Counted from the first letter of the stretch, positions 10,886 through 25,000 are shown. The stretch is 64,000 nt of DNA from Eretmocerus hayati (GCA_029851415.1 CM056744.1:61560172-61624171); one strand, 5' to 3'. Program-made: numbers and translations. Notes: generated by a model from the letters alone, not told the origin.

Positions 10886-13404
10886 TTATCTTTGTTGTTT
10901 AAAAAGTAAATCAAATAAACAAACTAGATTCTTCACATTTTCTTGGGTGCATGCACCTCGGGCGGTACTCATGAAAGTGATCATTGTCTGTTCAGTTACT
11001 GGAATTGCAGCGAGGGATTGGACAAGTTTCAATATCATCAGAGCTTCAGAACGGGTCGTGAGAGACCATTCTTCCCAGAAACTAGTACAATTGGAATTGT
11101 CGTGTACAGGAGTGCTATCTTTCATCGCGTCAATACGTTTCTGGATATGGGATTGATATTTGATTAGCTGCTCGCATTCATTTTCCTCAAACCCCATTGC
11201 CCTCACAAAATGGCCAATTTTGTTTAGGAAAGGTCCATTTGTACTCAAAAGATGTCCAACCAAGTCTGGACTGAAATAATGGCTCGTGAGGCTGGCCTCA
11301 GACAAGAAGCGTTGGAACAGTGGTTGAGACCATGGCCGAATATGGAAATCTGGGCTATTGCTCAATCGCACAACGTAGTCTGTCACAGTAGGGAGCGTTG
11401 TGTTTTTGTCAGCCAGCAGTACGCGCAGCACGTCCAGATGGTACAGAAAATTATCGGTTAACATATTACTACTACATTTATACAACTCTGAAAGTAGATC
11501 GGTAAAATCATAAATAACAAAATATGGTAAGCTATCATCATTGTTTGTCTCAGGAGGTGGATTGACTTCTCCTTTGAAAAGCACTAAATGAACTTTCACT
11601 TTGAAACGTCGCTGAGTAATAGAAATCGAGTGTTTTATAAACTTATCTAAGGCATCTTGGTACAATTCTTCTTCTCCCTCGATGTAGTCGTGCAAAACGT
11701 ATGAACATTCACCATTACGTTTGATTGTGCAGCAGAGCAGGTCGATGTAGTCGCCATTCCGCCTCGCGAACAATCCCAGCCCTAAAATGCTGCCTTCGTT
11801 GTTGTGTAAAGCCATTTGGGCAAATTCATGCGCCAAGACTTCATCGCATTCTTCTTCCGTTGGCAGCTCTTCTAGTGGCATCAATTCCCTCAAGTAATGT
11901 CGTACGCCTCGGTCGGCAATCCTATTCACATCTCCTCCGCAAAGCAGGGTAGCATTAACTAAACTCGAGGCTCGGATCATTCTCTTACGTGACTGCATGT
12001 CAATGTCGGACTGACAACGTTTAGCTGGCGTTGGTCCACATCCCTGAAAATTAAGAATCAGATATAGTAATTCTCCCAAGGCAATCCATTGAAACATGGG
12101 GTTTTTTGAGCGATCTATCGCGAGGGCTGATAATTTTGACGCGAACAAATGGAGGCAGTACTTCAAAACTCGGCCATCCCGTCCGAAATGAACCAGATAC
12201 CTCGGCTTGGAAGAGAGTGGCACCACTTTTTTCACACGTTTTCAAGGTCTAAGAATCACATGAAACCCATTTGAAACGTGTGCGATGAGAAAATTGTTTT
12301 TTTATTCCAGAGGGTCAATAGTTGAAAGTTCCTTGGAAACCCTCATATGTAACCTGCGTTCAGTTTTACTGCTAATGCTACATTGTGTTACCTTTTGTGT
12401 GAAAAATGAATTTGCTAGTTTCATAAAAAAGTTGAACAAGTCCATATTCCAATACTGTGACGAAAGCTCTCTAATTTGAATGTGCTATTCCTCGTAAGGA
12501 TTTTTAAATGCCCTTGTCAACGCCAATGATAGGATGTATAGGTCTGAAAACCCCGTAAATGTTCTCATTTTGGTGTAGAGACTTGACAGTTCATCAGTCG
12601 CCATAGTAAGGAGAAAATTCATGTTGAGTCAGTGTGTCCTTAGTTGATTCTGTTCGGAAGCAGTCCAATTGTTTCGTAAATCTCTATCCATGGAGGTAGT
12701 TCAAAGTTCACTGCATAAATCACATTTCCCAATAAATTTGCAAGAAGACTCACGTCACTGACGCTCACTGGAGGGCTGACAGGTCGTGAACGCCTCGTAC
12801 CCTGGCGGCTCGCGATGAACTGTCCTGCTCTGCTTCCGGACCGAGGTTGATCCGGACTATTCGATCCGGCCTCGTCAGCTTCAAGAGGCGATGCAGGCGG
12901 GGAAAATGTTCTATCCAACTCGAAGCCTGGACTATTTGAACTCGATAGCTCCAGTTCATCAAATGATGATTCTTCGTATTGTGGTGATGCAGGAGCGCCT
13001 GCATAGTCAGGGTGTAGGTCAGTGTCCTCTGCGAAATCGCAAAGGTGCGGTCGTTCGTGATCAGTGCCAGAAATATTTTGGGTTGGAGGGCTCGACTCTT
13101 GTGCGACGTCTTGCCTAGAGCAGCGTATTTCGTGTGACCGAGATCGGTGTTGGCGCAGTGCTCCTGTTTCTGTCCTGCTAGTGCCGGGATTCTCGGTTCT
13201 AACTCTGAATAGCAATGGTGATATTGGTGCATCACCCCTATCAGCGAACGGATTGTATCCTGTCTCTTTCAGGGCACTGTAGATCTTCTCAAGTCGCTCT
13301 TTGAGAGGGCTCCCTAAAGGAACCCAGCCTGAAGCGTATAATTCTTCGCAAATCGTCCTGGAAATAGCACGAAGAAACTTAGCTCTTGATATTGATACAT
13401 GCAA
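10886..13404 (-). CDS. Unrecognised ~600-residue protein, second gene of the giant hAT element
   Basis: Two coding exons join cleanly on the - strand: 13404-12754 (217 codons) and 12043-10886 (385 codons plus stop). The 710-bp intron has donor GTGAGT (12748-12753) and acceptor TTAATTTTCAG (CAG at 12044-12046), phase 0 on both sides. A frame running upstream of 12043 is intronic read-through. The start is uncertain: ATG 13404 works, but an acceptor-like TATTTCCAG ending at 13358 suggests an earlier exon. Residues ~70-215 are low-complexity, rich in Ser, Pro, Glu and Asp, and probably disordered. The C-terminal ~385 residues look globular, with mixed helical segments and scattered Cys. I do not recognise a domain. 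The frame is intact although the neighbouring transposase is broken. It may be an accessory transposition factor or captured cargo; its position inside the element is the only evidence of role. Confidence 0.6.
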
Positions 13405-13499
13405 ACTGCGTGAGATTCCAAAATGTAATGTGTCCTAGCCATTTTCACAAATTGAACAGAATCGAGAATTGAGATATGCAGGAGAGCCAACTCGTCCAC

Positions 13500-13860
13500 T
13501 TGCAAGGGGAGTCCGGAGGGTCCGACCCGCCAATTGGCACCAAACTTTTTTCACAGTCTCGTACCACTCACAATATGAAGAATCCAGAGCAACTCCGTAA
13601 ATGGGCTCCCTCTTCAGAGTTACAAGCAGAGATGTTAGCATTGCCAGTATATCTATATACATAACTTTTTAATGTGGACATACGTGGGCAATGCTAATAT
13701 CATAGGCTGTACCTTTGCAAGAAGCCCATCTGATGGGTTTACTCTGAATTCTTCATATTTTAGGTGGTGCGAGATTGCATGCCTGCGAGACTGTGCAAAC
13801 AGTTTGGTGAGATTTGGTGGCCCGGACCTTCCGGTCTCCCTAAACACTGGCAAAGAGAAT
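13500..13860. repeat. Imperfect ~360-bp foldback (palindromic MITE-like)
   Basis: The left half (from the CCGACCCGCC..ACCAAACTTTTTTCACAG region, 13530-13660) is an imperfect reverse complement of the right half (to ~13860), centred near 13670. The pairing includes the CACAGTCTCG and GCACC/GAAGAATTC segments. It lies just upstream of the visible 5' end of the - strand gene and may sit within an intron or its promoter region. It has no coding potential. Confidence 0.65.
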
Positions 13861-14368
13861 GTAATTATGCCTGAACCAAAGTGGCTTACCTGTGATTTTT
13901 CATGAATATTGAATCTGTCTTTTTCAGTATCTCATGACACAACAAGCATTGCGCTTGTGCTTTCACGCCCGGTGACTTTATTCGGTCATATCCATACCAC
14001 TCAAGGTGTTTCGGAGTCATCGTGCTACTGATTTGTGCGGGTCGCTGATGGAACTCTAAAACAGTCAGAGTACAGTGGTCTCAATGAGCTATATTTAAGT
14101 AAACGGGAGTTGAGATGTATCAAAAAGTCAAATTATTCCACGAGAATTTGAGGTTATAATGATGCTCTTTCCAGAATCTATGTGTAATGATTTCATTTTC
14201 AACTCATTTTTGGGTAAACTTTGAGAAATTGTTTGAATATTTTTTGCTCCAGAACAAAGCGGGCAAAATAAGTGGAGTATTTATCAGTATACTAGTAGCA
14301 ATGGATACGAGGGGTCGGCAATATCTTCATGATGAACCTGCAGTAGTTTCGTTGTAGTCATAAGGTGA
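13861..14368. other. No gene seen
   Basis: AT-rich core sequence of the hAT element between the foldback and the next MITE. I see neither coding potential nor a repeat here. Confidence 0.4.
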
Positions 14369-15111
14369 TAAGGTAGCTGTGCCTAATTTGCCCCCTTCCC
14401 CTAATTTGCCCCCACTCAAGTTCTCAAATGTATGAACCCGGAGACCAAAAAAATGCTGCGAATTCTTTGTCATGTTTGCTACGTTCAAATATGAGAAAAT
14501 GGACGTTCTGGGCCGAGCCTCAATGACACGCGCATTTCGTACAACAAAAAAATGGTTATCGGTGCTTTTGACTTCTTTTTTGTTGGTCACTAGAAGCTAT
14601 GCCAAACAAAATTGATGTGATCAATTCCAACGTACTTTCGCTCATTTCCTTTGCCTTTGTCCCAACTTTGAAATAATTTCCGCAAAATTGCAAATTTCAA
14701 TTTGTAGCCGATTCTACGCGCATATTACTAAAAAAAAGTTCAGTGTTCCTAATCTGCCCACGTAGTCTATTTTCAAACTCGTTCTTCACTCCATCTGAAT
14801 ACATATATCTCACTCAAGAAATTCAAAAGGGAGTGAAAAAAGCTACAAAATGTGGTAAAGCACGTCTTATGTCGAGGTCTGGGAGCCGAAATATCCCGAT
14901 TATATGAAAAAGCCGTATAATCTCATGGGAATAGGCCTCTTTTTCACGTGGGGACGAATTAGGAACACACTGTTGAAAACTTGAACGTACCTTACCTCAT
15001 TTCTAAGGTCTTGTAACAGGCTTTGAAATAAGCTGAAGTACGTTGGAATATTTGAATTAGAATGGTGAGCAAAACAAAAGTAGTGGGGGCAAATTAGGTA
15101 CGCTTACCTTA
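14369..15111. mobile_element. MITE with TAAGGTA..GTGCCTAATTTGCC termini
   Basis: The left end reads TAAGGTAGCTGTGCCTAATT (14369) and the right end is its imperfect inverse, ...AATTAGGTACGCTTACCTTA to 15111, giving ~27-bp terminal repeats around 743 bp. TA at both ends is consistent with a TA target. The interior from ~14610 is a diverged copy of sequence that also occurs in the two giant arms (about 3810-4368 and 18660-19225). The family is therefore present three times in this window. There is no coding frame. Confidence 0.68.
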
Positions 15112-16969
15112 TTAGTAACGAGAGTCGAAGAATCGATGGTGTGGTATTGTTTGCGTGCATGTAATATTAAATTATCAAAATTTCATTATAATATAGAATA
15201 GTATATATATTTTTGAGTTCTGAGTTGAGGCACTTCGAGAATCGAGGAACCTATGAGCCGGATGACTTTTAGACGGTTATCGGTGAAAATACAGATTTGC
15301 TTGTCATTTTTAATAGTGATAGTGTTCTTACTCGCTTTTGATTTGAGCTGAAAAAATGTGACCTTCTTCATCTTGTTCGTTATATTTTGTTATAAGCTTT
15401 CCAACAAGCCAAGCTGCGTAGAAGAATTCAGAAAAATGGATAAGTCATGCCTAATTTGAAAAGGAATGCCCCGCATGTGCAAATCGGCTAAAAAACGATT
15501 TGCAGCTCATTAATCAAACAATACCAGTTTTCAGTGCAATTAGAAAGCCGAGCAGCTCCGGATTTGATCCTAACGGAATCCTACTCGTATCATGAAGTAG
15601 AAAATGACTACTTGCGCCGATTTTGGTGACATTTTTGAACGGATATTTCCCGCTTCCCGAGCACTGTGACAATAGCGCAGATAACAGAAGAATTTGATCA
15701 AACTCTAACTCGAATGAACTTTCATTGAACATGAGTTCCTGCCTAGTTTGTTACATTTGGAATCGAAGAGCATGACTTCTAAATGTATTCATTTTATACA
15801 TTTCGGGGCTTCTGTGACTCGTTCAGATTTTTTTGAGTGCGTGCGAATTTTTTCGTTCAATGTTGACCGTAGCTGTATGTTACATTGTTATGAGAGGCCA
15901 AACAGCCTTTTTATAGCACTCTAACCTAAAAATCGCAACTTTGAACATGATTTTTGGATTCTCGTGCCATAGATTATCTTATGAGACTGCGTGCAGATGG
16001 GTATTTTTGTTACGAAGGACTTATAGCACTCGCTTCGCTCGCATCTTAAACAGTCCTTCGACAAAACTACCCATCTACGTGCAGTGTCATAATATACTAT
16101 TTCGTAATCGAGGAAATTACTCGGCTCAAAAAGTGTGATGAAACACACTATTATGCCGTCGCATTAGAAATGAATAGGACAAGTTTTCCATGTTTTGATG
16201 CATTTATTATGCCTCTTGATTTTGGTTTTTCTATCGCGACAGTCATAAAATATTTGAGTTCGACTTGAGTTACAAAAAAGTTGCACCGATTTTTAGAGGT
16301 TTACCTTTTTGCAGAAAAATGCATGCCTGCGTTAGGGTATGGATTGAAGCCTGTCCGCAAAGTCTTTGAAATATCCAAAGCTGCGGAGACTGTGGGATGA
16401 CTTTTTAAAAAATATTCGAATTGCTCTGAGGTCCCACATACTATCAAACTTGTATCAAATTGATCGTTTCAGTTACCAATCTGTCTGACATATATAATTG
16501 AATGAGTTCTGCGAGCGGGTGCTTATCCTCGCCAAGATCGTGGACTATGGAAATGATAACACCGATAGAAACTATTTTGAGGAAGTGTGATAGAACATCT
16601 TCTATCGAAAATGTGTGATGGAGCGATTTTTTGCAGGCCTTTGAAAAAAATAAAAGATATTCGGGGACTTTTTCTCGTGAAGATAATCCTGTCCGTAATA
16701 TTTGAAGATTTTTCATCTAGATTCATACTCCCTTCACCAATAAGGATGTAGGTATGAATGTCGACAGAAATTATCAAATGATGCAAACAGGATGCGTCTT
16801 ACGAGAAAAAGTCACTAAACCTTCTTTGTTAGTTTTCTGAAGACCTACAAAAATTTCCGTACACACTTTTTGTACAACATGTTTGATTGAACTAATGGTC
16901 CAATCAAACAGGTTGTACTTAATGGTTATGGTACTAAAACGATTTTAGAAATGAATTTTTGGGAATCAT
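15112..16969. other. Core spacer with one short foldback, no gene
   Basis: No coding frame with convincing structure is present. A short imperfect inverted repeat spans about 15965-16120, pairing TGCAGATGGGTA..GAAGGACT with AGTCCTTCG..TACCCATCTACG, with a palindromic TCGCTTCGCTCGC-like loop. The remainder up to the right arm is unremarkable AT-rich sequence. Confidence 0.45.
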
Positions 16970-19900
16970 CCTCAAATATCTCGAACAGGATACTTTGTAC
17001 GAGAAAAACTATGAAAATGATTATTGTAGATTTTTTGGAAGTCGACAAATAGATACTGTACATATTTTTCAATGGAATGTGTTCCTTTCGAGTTATAGAA
17101 GATTTACGACAGAAAAGCGTAACAAAAACGACCCTTTTTTTGATTTTTGAAAAACGGCCCAGAGTACGATTTCGATTCTCATCAAGAAATGATCCCTAAA
17201 AGGACAGAAACACATTGCACAGGAATTCATGGTGCATGATCATGCATAACTACATACCACCATTTTCTGTACACGGCCATGCCTGATCGTGCACCAGTAG
17301 CGGTATGCCGCCATCCATGATCATGCATCAAACATGATCGGTATTCCAAATCGATTAGTTGATACCGGTTATTTTGAAATACGTTGAAACACGATGAAGA
17401 AATTTTCGTGGGTAAATCAAATTTTTGACAAACAATCCATTATGACCATGCTCACATGCATTTCAGTATAATTTCGTAGCAAGGAATCGACCGAGTATAC
17501 CAAAAATACCATACTCATACGAGATGGATTTTTTTAACAGCCTTATGAAGGAAGATATTTTGAGATGAACAACCAACATCCGATCAATTTGAGTAAAAAA
17601 AGCTGAGAATCACTAAAGCTTGAGGAGGGACAAGTCCGAAAATTTTGACCCCATGTTTCGATGATATTTTGGAATCCCAGGAAAACGGAAGTTGATCGAG
17701 TAAATCATGTATCATCGGTATTTGTGATTGGCACTTACCAGATAGCGGTGATGATAGGCTGGGCCGGAGAAAGTGGTTGGCTGGATTTCAATCAGCCCGC
17801 CTGATGATACACGATGCAGGCTGCGAGCTCGAAGATTGCCATGGCTAATCAAATTGTGCCCATCAGCTCCGGGCGTGTATTTTGCCGTGGTAGAGTCCGC
17901 AAGTTAGCCACAGGTGATGCCGGTGAATCAAGATGCTTGCGTCACTGTCACGCCACAGCTCGCTTATCGCTGTCCACGCCGCGGTTGTAAGTGTTCAAGC
18001 TCGTGGAAGGAAAAGGTCGGCAGTTGGACTCGATCCAAAAAGTCCAAGAGTTTCGAGTATAGAAATGAAACTTTTAAGCACCATGCGATCGGCCGGGCAC
18101 GGTCCGGCGACTTGTGTTTGAGATGCGAGGGTGTCGCGTCACTTTTATAGTCAGCGAGAGGCGGTAACGAGGCGTGCCGCAAATTTTGCCCCCACCTCAT
18201 CGTGACGCGTGCACCGTTGATGTGCAAATGCAAATCAGCGCCAAGTAAAATTCGAAAATGAGAATCAGACACCTTGTTGTAAGGTTGCTGTATTAGACGC
18301 CTAACTTGGTCTTTAATACATTTATATGTGTACATTCACATATGAGCATGGAAAAGAGGTATAGCAGAAAAAACACATGGTGAGTTCCGTGTGAATTTAT
18401 TTTTGAGTTGTATGGCCTGAACATGTGTAAGTGATGCAGGGCCCAGTCGTACTTACACATATCAATTGTTTTCAGCGAGAGTTTATGAAATATAATGTCA
18501 CAACGAGACAACTGTACGATCTACGTCTGGAATATTATTTGGCCTCAAGATATAAATTTACACTGATGATTTTGTAGGTACTTTTGACACATTAACTCGG
18601 TACGAGAAATATACTATTTTAAGATCCGTCAATAATAATGTTGTTCTCAAAATAGGAGCAAATAAGGTAAGTGTGCCTAATTTGCCCCCACTACTTTTGT
18701 TTTGCTCGCCATTCCAACTCATCTCTATATTTTTCATTGTACTTTAGCTCATTTTGAAGCTTGTTTCAAGACCTTTAGAATGAGCTGGAGAACGTTTAAT
18801 TTCAACAAATTGGAGCCGAGATATCTTGATTTTTGTGAAACAAGATTTTTTGCGAGTTTTCAACAGTGTGTTCCTAATTTGCCCCCACAGGGAAAAGAGG
18901 CCTATTTTCATGAGATCATTTTGGTTTTTCGTATAATCGGGATATCTCGGCTCCCAGACCTCCGAATGAGACGTACTTTAGCTCATTTGGTAGCTTTTTT
19001 TACCCCCTTTTGAACTTTTTGAGTTAAATTGATGCATCTTGATCGAGCGAGGAATGAATTTGAAATAAGGCTATAGAGGCTAATTAAAAACACTGCACTT
19101 TTTCTAGTGATATGGGTGTAGAATCGGCTAAAAATCGAATTCTGCAATTCTGCAAAGAGCATTCTAAAGTTGGGACGAAGACAAAGAAAATGAATTGAAG
19201 TACGTTGGAATTGATAACATCAAAGACTTTTTGATCAATCATATAATGTATAATTCAACTCGCGCACGGATTTAAAACTTTCCACCCATCGGTACCATAA
19301 GGATAACACGTATAACACGGTAGCGGCGCACGGAACCTGACATTTGACACTAAAATTGATCTCACGGCCAAACGATTCAATCTCCAGTTCTTCAGGTTCC
19401 CATTTGGCCACCAGATACTTAAAAAAACTGACTAAGGCCTCCGTATTCTCGCGTTTAAGGGTCGCACTAGTACCACACGGAACTGACCAAGAAACTTAGC
19501 AAAAACAGATTTTCGCGGGAAATAAGAGCTCCGCAAAGTATATAAATCAATTTCTTTCGAAATTCTGAGGCATGTAGAAATTGCGCCTGACGATTTACTT
19601 TAAGAATGAGTAGGCGCGGAAAAGTATAGAATGAGGCGAATTCGCTTCTATCGAGGAAAACTGAGCGAGTAAAATTTCAAGTAAAACTGCGCCACAAAAT
19701 GTATATGCTCCGCGCACATGCGAAAAGTGGTCTTTGGGCTCTTATAGCGATGGAATTTAGTGCTTGATACTATGATATTTGATGTATTTGCCCGCCCGAA
19801 TCTTAAACGAGACGAAGGCGATATAATCTTCATGGCTGTAGATGTACAAGCGCGGATTTTTAGAAGGACCGCTATCTTTCCCTCTCGATCGAATTTCCGC

Positions 19901-21179
19901 GATTTGACGTCTCGCGAACGCAGCTTGCCATAAATTGCAGTGTTGTGGGATTTTCACACCCCCCAAATTAGCGAATTCCCGATTCGGAGCTGTAAAGGGA
20001 GCACGGCTTACCTGCCCTCGTTTCAATTCGCAAATTTCTTAAGAAGGGATCGGCCGAAGAATTGGGCCCATAAACATTGCCTCCCGCGGACTGACGGGAT
20101 AGCTGCTGCAGTGGCTTGTGATTTTGTGCAGGTGCAACTTTCCTGTGCACCAAAGTGTTATAGAAAAAAAAAAAAGAAAAAAAAATTTATTTTCACAGTT
20201 TTGGGAGTACTTCTCCGCGAAAATCTACTTCTATACACGAACTTTCTATTTTTAACGTTAAATAAAAGGAACAACCAAACAAAAAATCAATGTTTCTAAG
20301 GTGCAAATCTATTCTGTAGGATGTCTTCTGCAATATCCAACAGTAATAGTTGATGCTTCCGTCCGGGAATCACTTGTTTTTCGGAAATGTTCGATGCACT
20401 GTTTCTAGGTGCGACAGTATAGCTATATGTACCGGGGATCGATATATATATGGTCAATACGAACTCCATAGGGAAACTGTGCATTGAACATTTTCGAAAA
20501 ACGAGTGGTTACCAGTTGGAAACATCAATTATTGCTGTTGGATCTTGTAGAAGACATCCCAGTGAATAGGTTTGCACCCTAAAAACATTGATTTTTTGTT
20601 TAGTTGCTACTTTCATTTAATGTTAAACGTAGCAAAATTCGTGTTTTATTCTTGACTCTGAAACGCTTGTAGTTTGGAAGTGATGGCCTCTAGAGAAAAG
20701 AACAACAAGAGTAATTTCTTTGTTTAAAATACCTCAAATCAGCCAATGGAGATGTTTTCGGAGAAAAAGTAGTGATTTTTACAATTTGTTCGAATAATTT
20801 CGATTTAAACAATTTTGCCCCCGATTTCGGCTTGGAAACGTGCATCACTAGCTAGAGTAGGGTCTTCTCGAGAGGATCCCACCAAAAAATTCCATGAACC
20901 TATTTTTGCAAGCGATGGCGGTAATTTCACCTAGTCTAAAATTAGATCTTGCGATTAATTCTATCTATGGAAAAAACTTTGAAGGAATTGTGCAAAAAAA
21001 TTAATGATGAGTTATTACTATGCGAAGTCCAAGCTATTGCACGGTAGGCAATAATAATATATATGAGGAACAAAAATTTCAAATTTTTTACGACAGGAAA
21101 TAATAATAATATCGGTTGCATATGATATAACCATTAAAAAATTAAAGGAACGTAAAAAAAATCTATTCATACATTATAA

Positions 21180-21644
21180 TGTGTGTGCAAGAGCATCACA
21201 CGCCTCGTAACTTGGGATGGCTGAGGGCCGAGAGAGGAGAAAAAGAGCAGGGCAGAAATAATCACTCGCGATTTCACTTTAAAATAACTGATTACGTTTA
21301 TTAAAAACGCCTACGCTAAATCTAACTAAATCCACGCGAAAGAACTAGAGAGTTGAACAATTTACAACTTGAACTATAAAAAAATCTACTGTGAAAAATT
21401 CAACAACGAAAAAAAGCTGGCGTGCGCGGGAAAAGCTCGTGAGCTGCGCTTACGCAAAGTAATGCTCACGAGCGGGCCGTCGGATCGCAGCTACTCCAAA
21501 TTGCGCGGAAAAGGACCAAAAGTGCGGTTCGCGGGCCGTGTGCAAATCACGTGAGGTGAGTTCAACGGCCTGAGCGTGGAGAAATTTGGAGTTTTCTGGA
21601 AGCATTTAGAATTCAAATTTAAATAGACGTGAACGGCTCAAACA
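21180..21644 (-). repeat. 3' LTR of BEL element
   Basis: This 465-bp LTR is near-identical to 28412-28876. The putative polypurine tract lies just before it in the - strand sense (plus-strand 21645-21660). Confidence 0.9.
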
Positions 21645-21660
21645 TACCGCCCGCCTCATT
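21645..21660 (-). promoter_or_regulatory. Polypurine tract
   Basis: Directly upstream of the 3' LTR on the - strand is AATGAGGCGGGCGGTA, a purine-rich run in the usual place for plus-strand priming. Confidence 0.65.
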
Positions 21661-22088
21661 GAAAAATTTAGTTTTGAAATGAACAATGCCTTGAAAAAGA
21701 ATCGAGTTGAAGAAAATAGAAAATTTAGTGTATTCTGCGACGCAGCGCAATAAAAATCGAAACGCAAAATCAACCCGATACATGTAATCAACAGCGAAGC
21801 TACATTATATCACGAGCAATCTTTAATGCGCAACCAGCTGGGATCATGAGAAAATTTGAAATAAAGTGCGTATAACAACCAATTGCAAGCGAGCATGATG
21901 TAAACGCATTAAAATTGCTGGAAGAGAGACAGAATAATAGATACAATTTTGCACTTAATTTTGTAATTGAAAACCAAGTGAACAAAGAATCATGAACACA
22001 AAAATTGAGAAAGGAGAGAAGCAGAATGGGTATTTGAAAGAAAGCTGCTCGCTTGCTACCTAACTAAGCCCTGATCTAAATAAAAGTC

Positions 22089-25000
22089 TTACAAAAAATT
22101 ATTGAAATCTTCTCTCTTCTCTCTACAATCTTCGAGCTCCTCATCGGGATTGCCGCCCGCCATGAGGACTCTAGCTCGGTCGAGATGATCATTGATCCGG
22201 TCAACTACTGGCAGTAAAATGAGCTTGTTGACAGGGCGCTCGAGCTCGGACGTCGCAGTCCGCAAGACAACTCGACGAACAAGTCCGTCTTTCCCCGGAC
22301 AAAGCTTCATGATGCGGGCAAGTGGCCATTTGCTTGGAGGCAGCAGATTGTCCTTGAACAAAACGAGATCGCCTACAGCAAACGAATGGTTTGGTTTGAG
22401 CCACTTGGATCGCTCTTGCACTTGTGAGAGGTACTCTTTTTGCCATCTGCTCCAGAAGTGGTTCCTCATCAGTTGAAGGCGAAGCCACCTAGAACAGACT
22501 GATCGATCGTCGTCAATTTCAGTAAAGGGCGAAGGAGGACTCACTAGTGGACTTCCAATCAAAAAATGCCCCGGAGTTAGAGCAGAAACATCCAAAGGAT
22601 CTGAACTTGCTGCACTCAGAGGGCGAGAATTCATGCAAGCTTCAATCTGGGCCAAAACAGTATCGAATTCTTCTCTAGTGAGCTTTTTATCTCCAACGAC
22701 CTTGTAAAAATGACGTTTGAAGGACTTAACATTTGACTCCCAGATGCCTCCAAAATTGGGAGCGCGAGGTGGAATGTAGTTCCATTGGACTCCATCGCGT
22801 GAAATTGACTCAGCGATGCCCTGGCCCATGGATGATGTTTCATCAAACAGACGGTGAAGTTCTGCCTCGCTGCCTTTGAACGTCATGCTGTTGTCGCTCC
22901 ACATGACCTTGCACAGTCCTCGTCGAGCAGTGAAGCGATGAAACGCAGCCATAAAAGCCTCGACGGTGAGATCTGAGACCAATTCCAAGTGTATTGCCTT
23001 GGTGACCAGGCAGATGAAAAGGGCAACATATGCCTTGACTGTTTTGACGCCACGACCACCTGATAGTTTGATGAGGAATGGCCCAGCATAGTCAACGCCG
23101 GTGTGGGAGAATGGCCGTGCAGGTCTTGTTCTCACTGCAGGTAGGGGTGCCATCTGCTGCTCCAAGGTATTGGCGTTGAAGCGTGCACACTTCGTGCATT
23201 GACGAATGATGGAGCGAATGACATTGCGTCCCTGTAATATCCAGAATGTTTGGAATAAATAATTTTGCACAGATCTCTGACCACTATGTAACGTGACAGT
23301 ATGTGCCTTCCGAATCAATAGTTTCGTAACATGATGAGATTTAGGCAATATAATCGGATGTTTTTCAGAATCAGAAAGAAATGAACTTTCAAGTCTGCCT
23401 CCTACTCGCAAAAGGCCGTCCGCACCAATGATCGGTAGAAGTTTGCGGAGAGGGCTGCGATTGGAAACAGACTTCTCAGCCGAAATGTCAAGTATTTCTT
23501 GACCGAACGCCTCTCTCTGTACAATCTGAAATAGCAAAGTCTGCCCAGCCTGTAATTCACTGGCAGACAGATGAGATTTTTTCTTATCAGGATTGGTGAG
23601 GTTATGGCGAAAACGAAGTATCCACGCTAAGATGGCGGACATCTTGTCCAAGGAAGAAAATTGAAGTAACCAATCTTTCATACCTTGGTCCACCTCTACC
23701 AACCAAACCTGTGATTTGTCTTTGAAACGAGCCTCTTGATCAGTTGACTCGACCTCGATGTTTGTTGGCCACGACGATTCATCCGACTGCAGCCAGGCAG
23801 GCCCATTCCACCAAAGTGATGAGTCCTTGAGCTGCAAAGAAGTGCATCCGCGTGATGCCAGGTCTGCCGGATTATCAGCTGATCGTACGTGACTCCATAC
23901 AGCTGTAGGTACAGAAGATACAATTTGACTGACTCGATTAGCAACAAAGGTTTTCCATTTTGATGGATGAGACTTAAGCCATGCTAAAGTAACTTTGGAA
24001 TCAGACCAACAGAAAATACTTTTAGGTTGATACTCAAGCATAGGTAAAATGTCTGCAATTTTCTCAGCGAGAAGGCTCGCAGCACTTAATTCAAGCTTAG
24101 CCACACTGATGACCTTAAGTGGGGCAACTCTCGTCTTTGATAACATCAAGCTCGATTTGAACACATCCTCGCCAGACGTCACAGCATAAATCACCATTGC
24201 GATGGCTCTTTCCGAGGCGTCACAGAACCCATGTAAAGTCCATTCTGCAGTCTTGACGGTTCCAAACCAACGAGGGATCCTAATCGACTCCAGCTCGAGA
24301 AGTTGATTGCGGTACTCTAACCAGGAATCATGAATGGCTGTTGAAACATGATCATCCCAGCCTAGTCCTTGCAACCATAGACACTGTAGAAGCAGCTTTG
24401 CTCGAACAAGTACTGGTGCAAGCCAACCTGTCGGATCAAAAAGTTTAGCTGTCTCTGAAAGAATCAGCCGTTTAGTGTATGATGAAGCAGCAGCAGGGAG
24501 GTCAATCCTGAAACAAAAGGCATCTTCTTTTGGGATCCAACGAAGACCTAAAGTGGAGACAACTTCAGTCTCACTTAGCTCTCGATCTCCTTGAAGTTGA
24601 TCCTCAGCTGGAATGCTCGGCAACAGATCAGCATGATTTGCAGCCCACTTGTCCACTTTCATACCTGCAGATTCAAGGATGCTTATCACCTTCGCTCGCT
24701 TCTGCTCAGCTTCCTGCAAGGAGTCTCCCCCGGCTAAAAAATCGTCGACATAACGATTTTTACGGAGACACTCCGAACCTAAAGGAAACTTAAACTCTTC
24801 ATCATCAGCAAGTTGCAATAAACACATATTGGCGTGGAACGGAGCGGAACCAGTTCCATAAGTGACTGTGAGAAGCCTGATGACAACAAGAGCATCCTCA
24901 GCAGTCCACCAAATGCGTTGCCAGTCTACATCATCAGAATGTACAAGAAACTGACGAAACATTTTCACAATATCACAAGTAAATGCAAATTTGTAAAAAC

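Noticed and set aside
12044..12235. N-terminal extension of the - strand frame ending at 10886
   Set aside because: A strong acceptor at 12044-12046 and an in-phase donor at 12748-12753 show that this stretch is the end of an intron.
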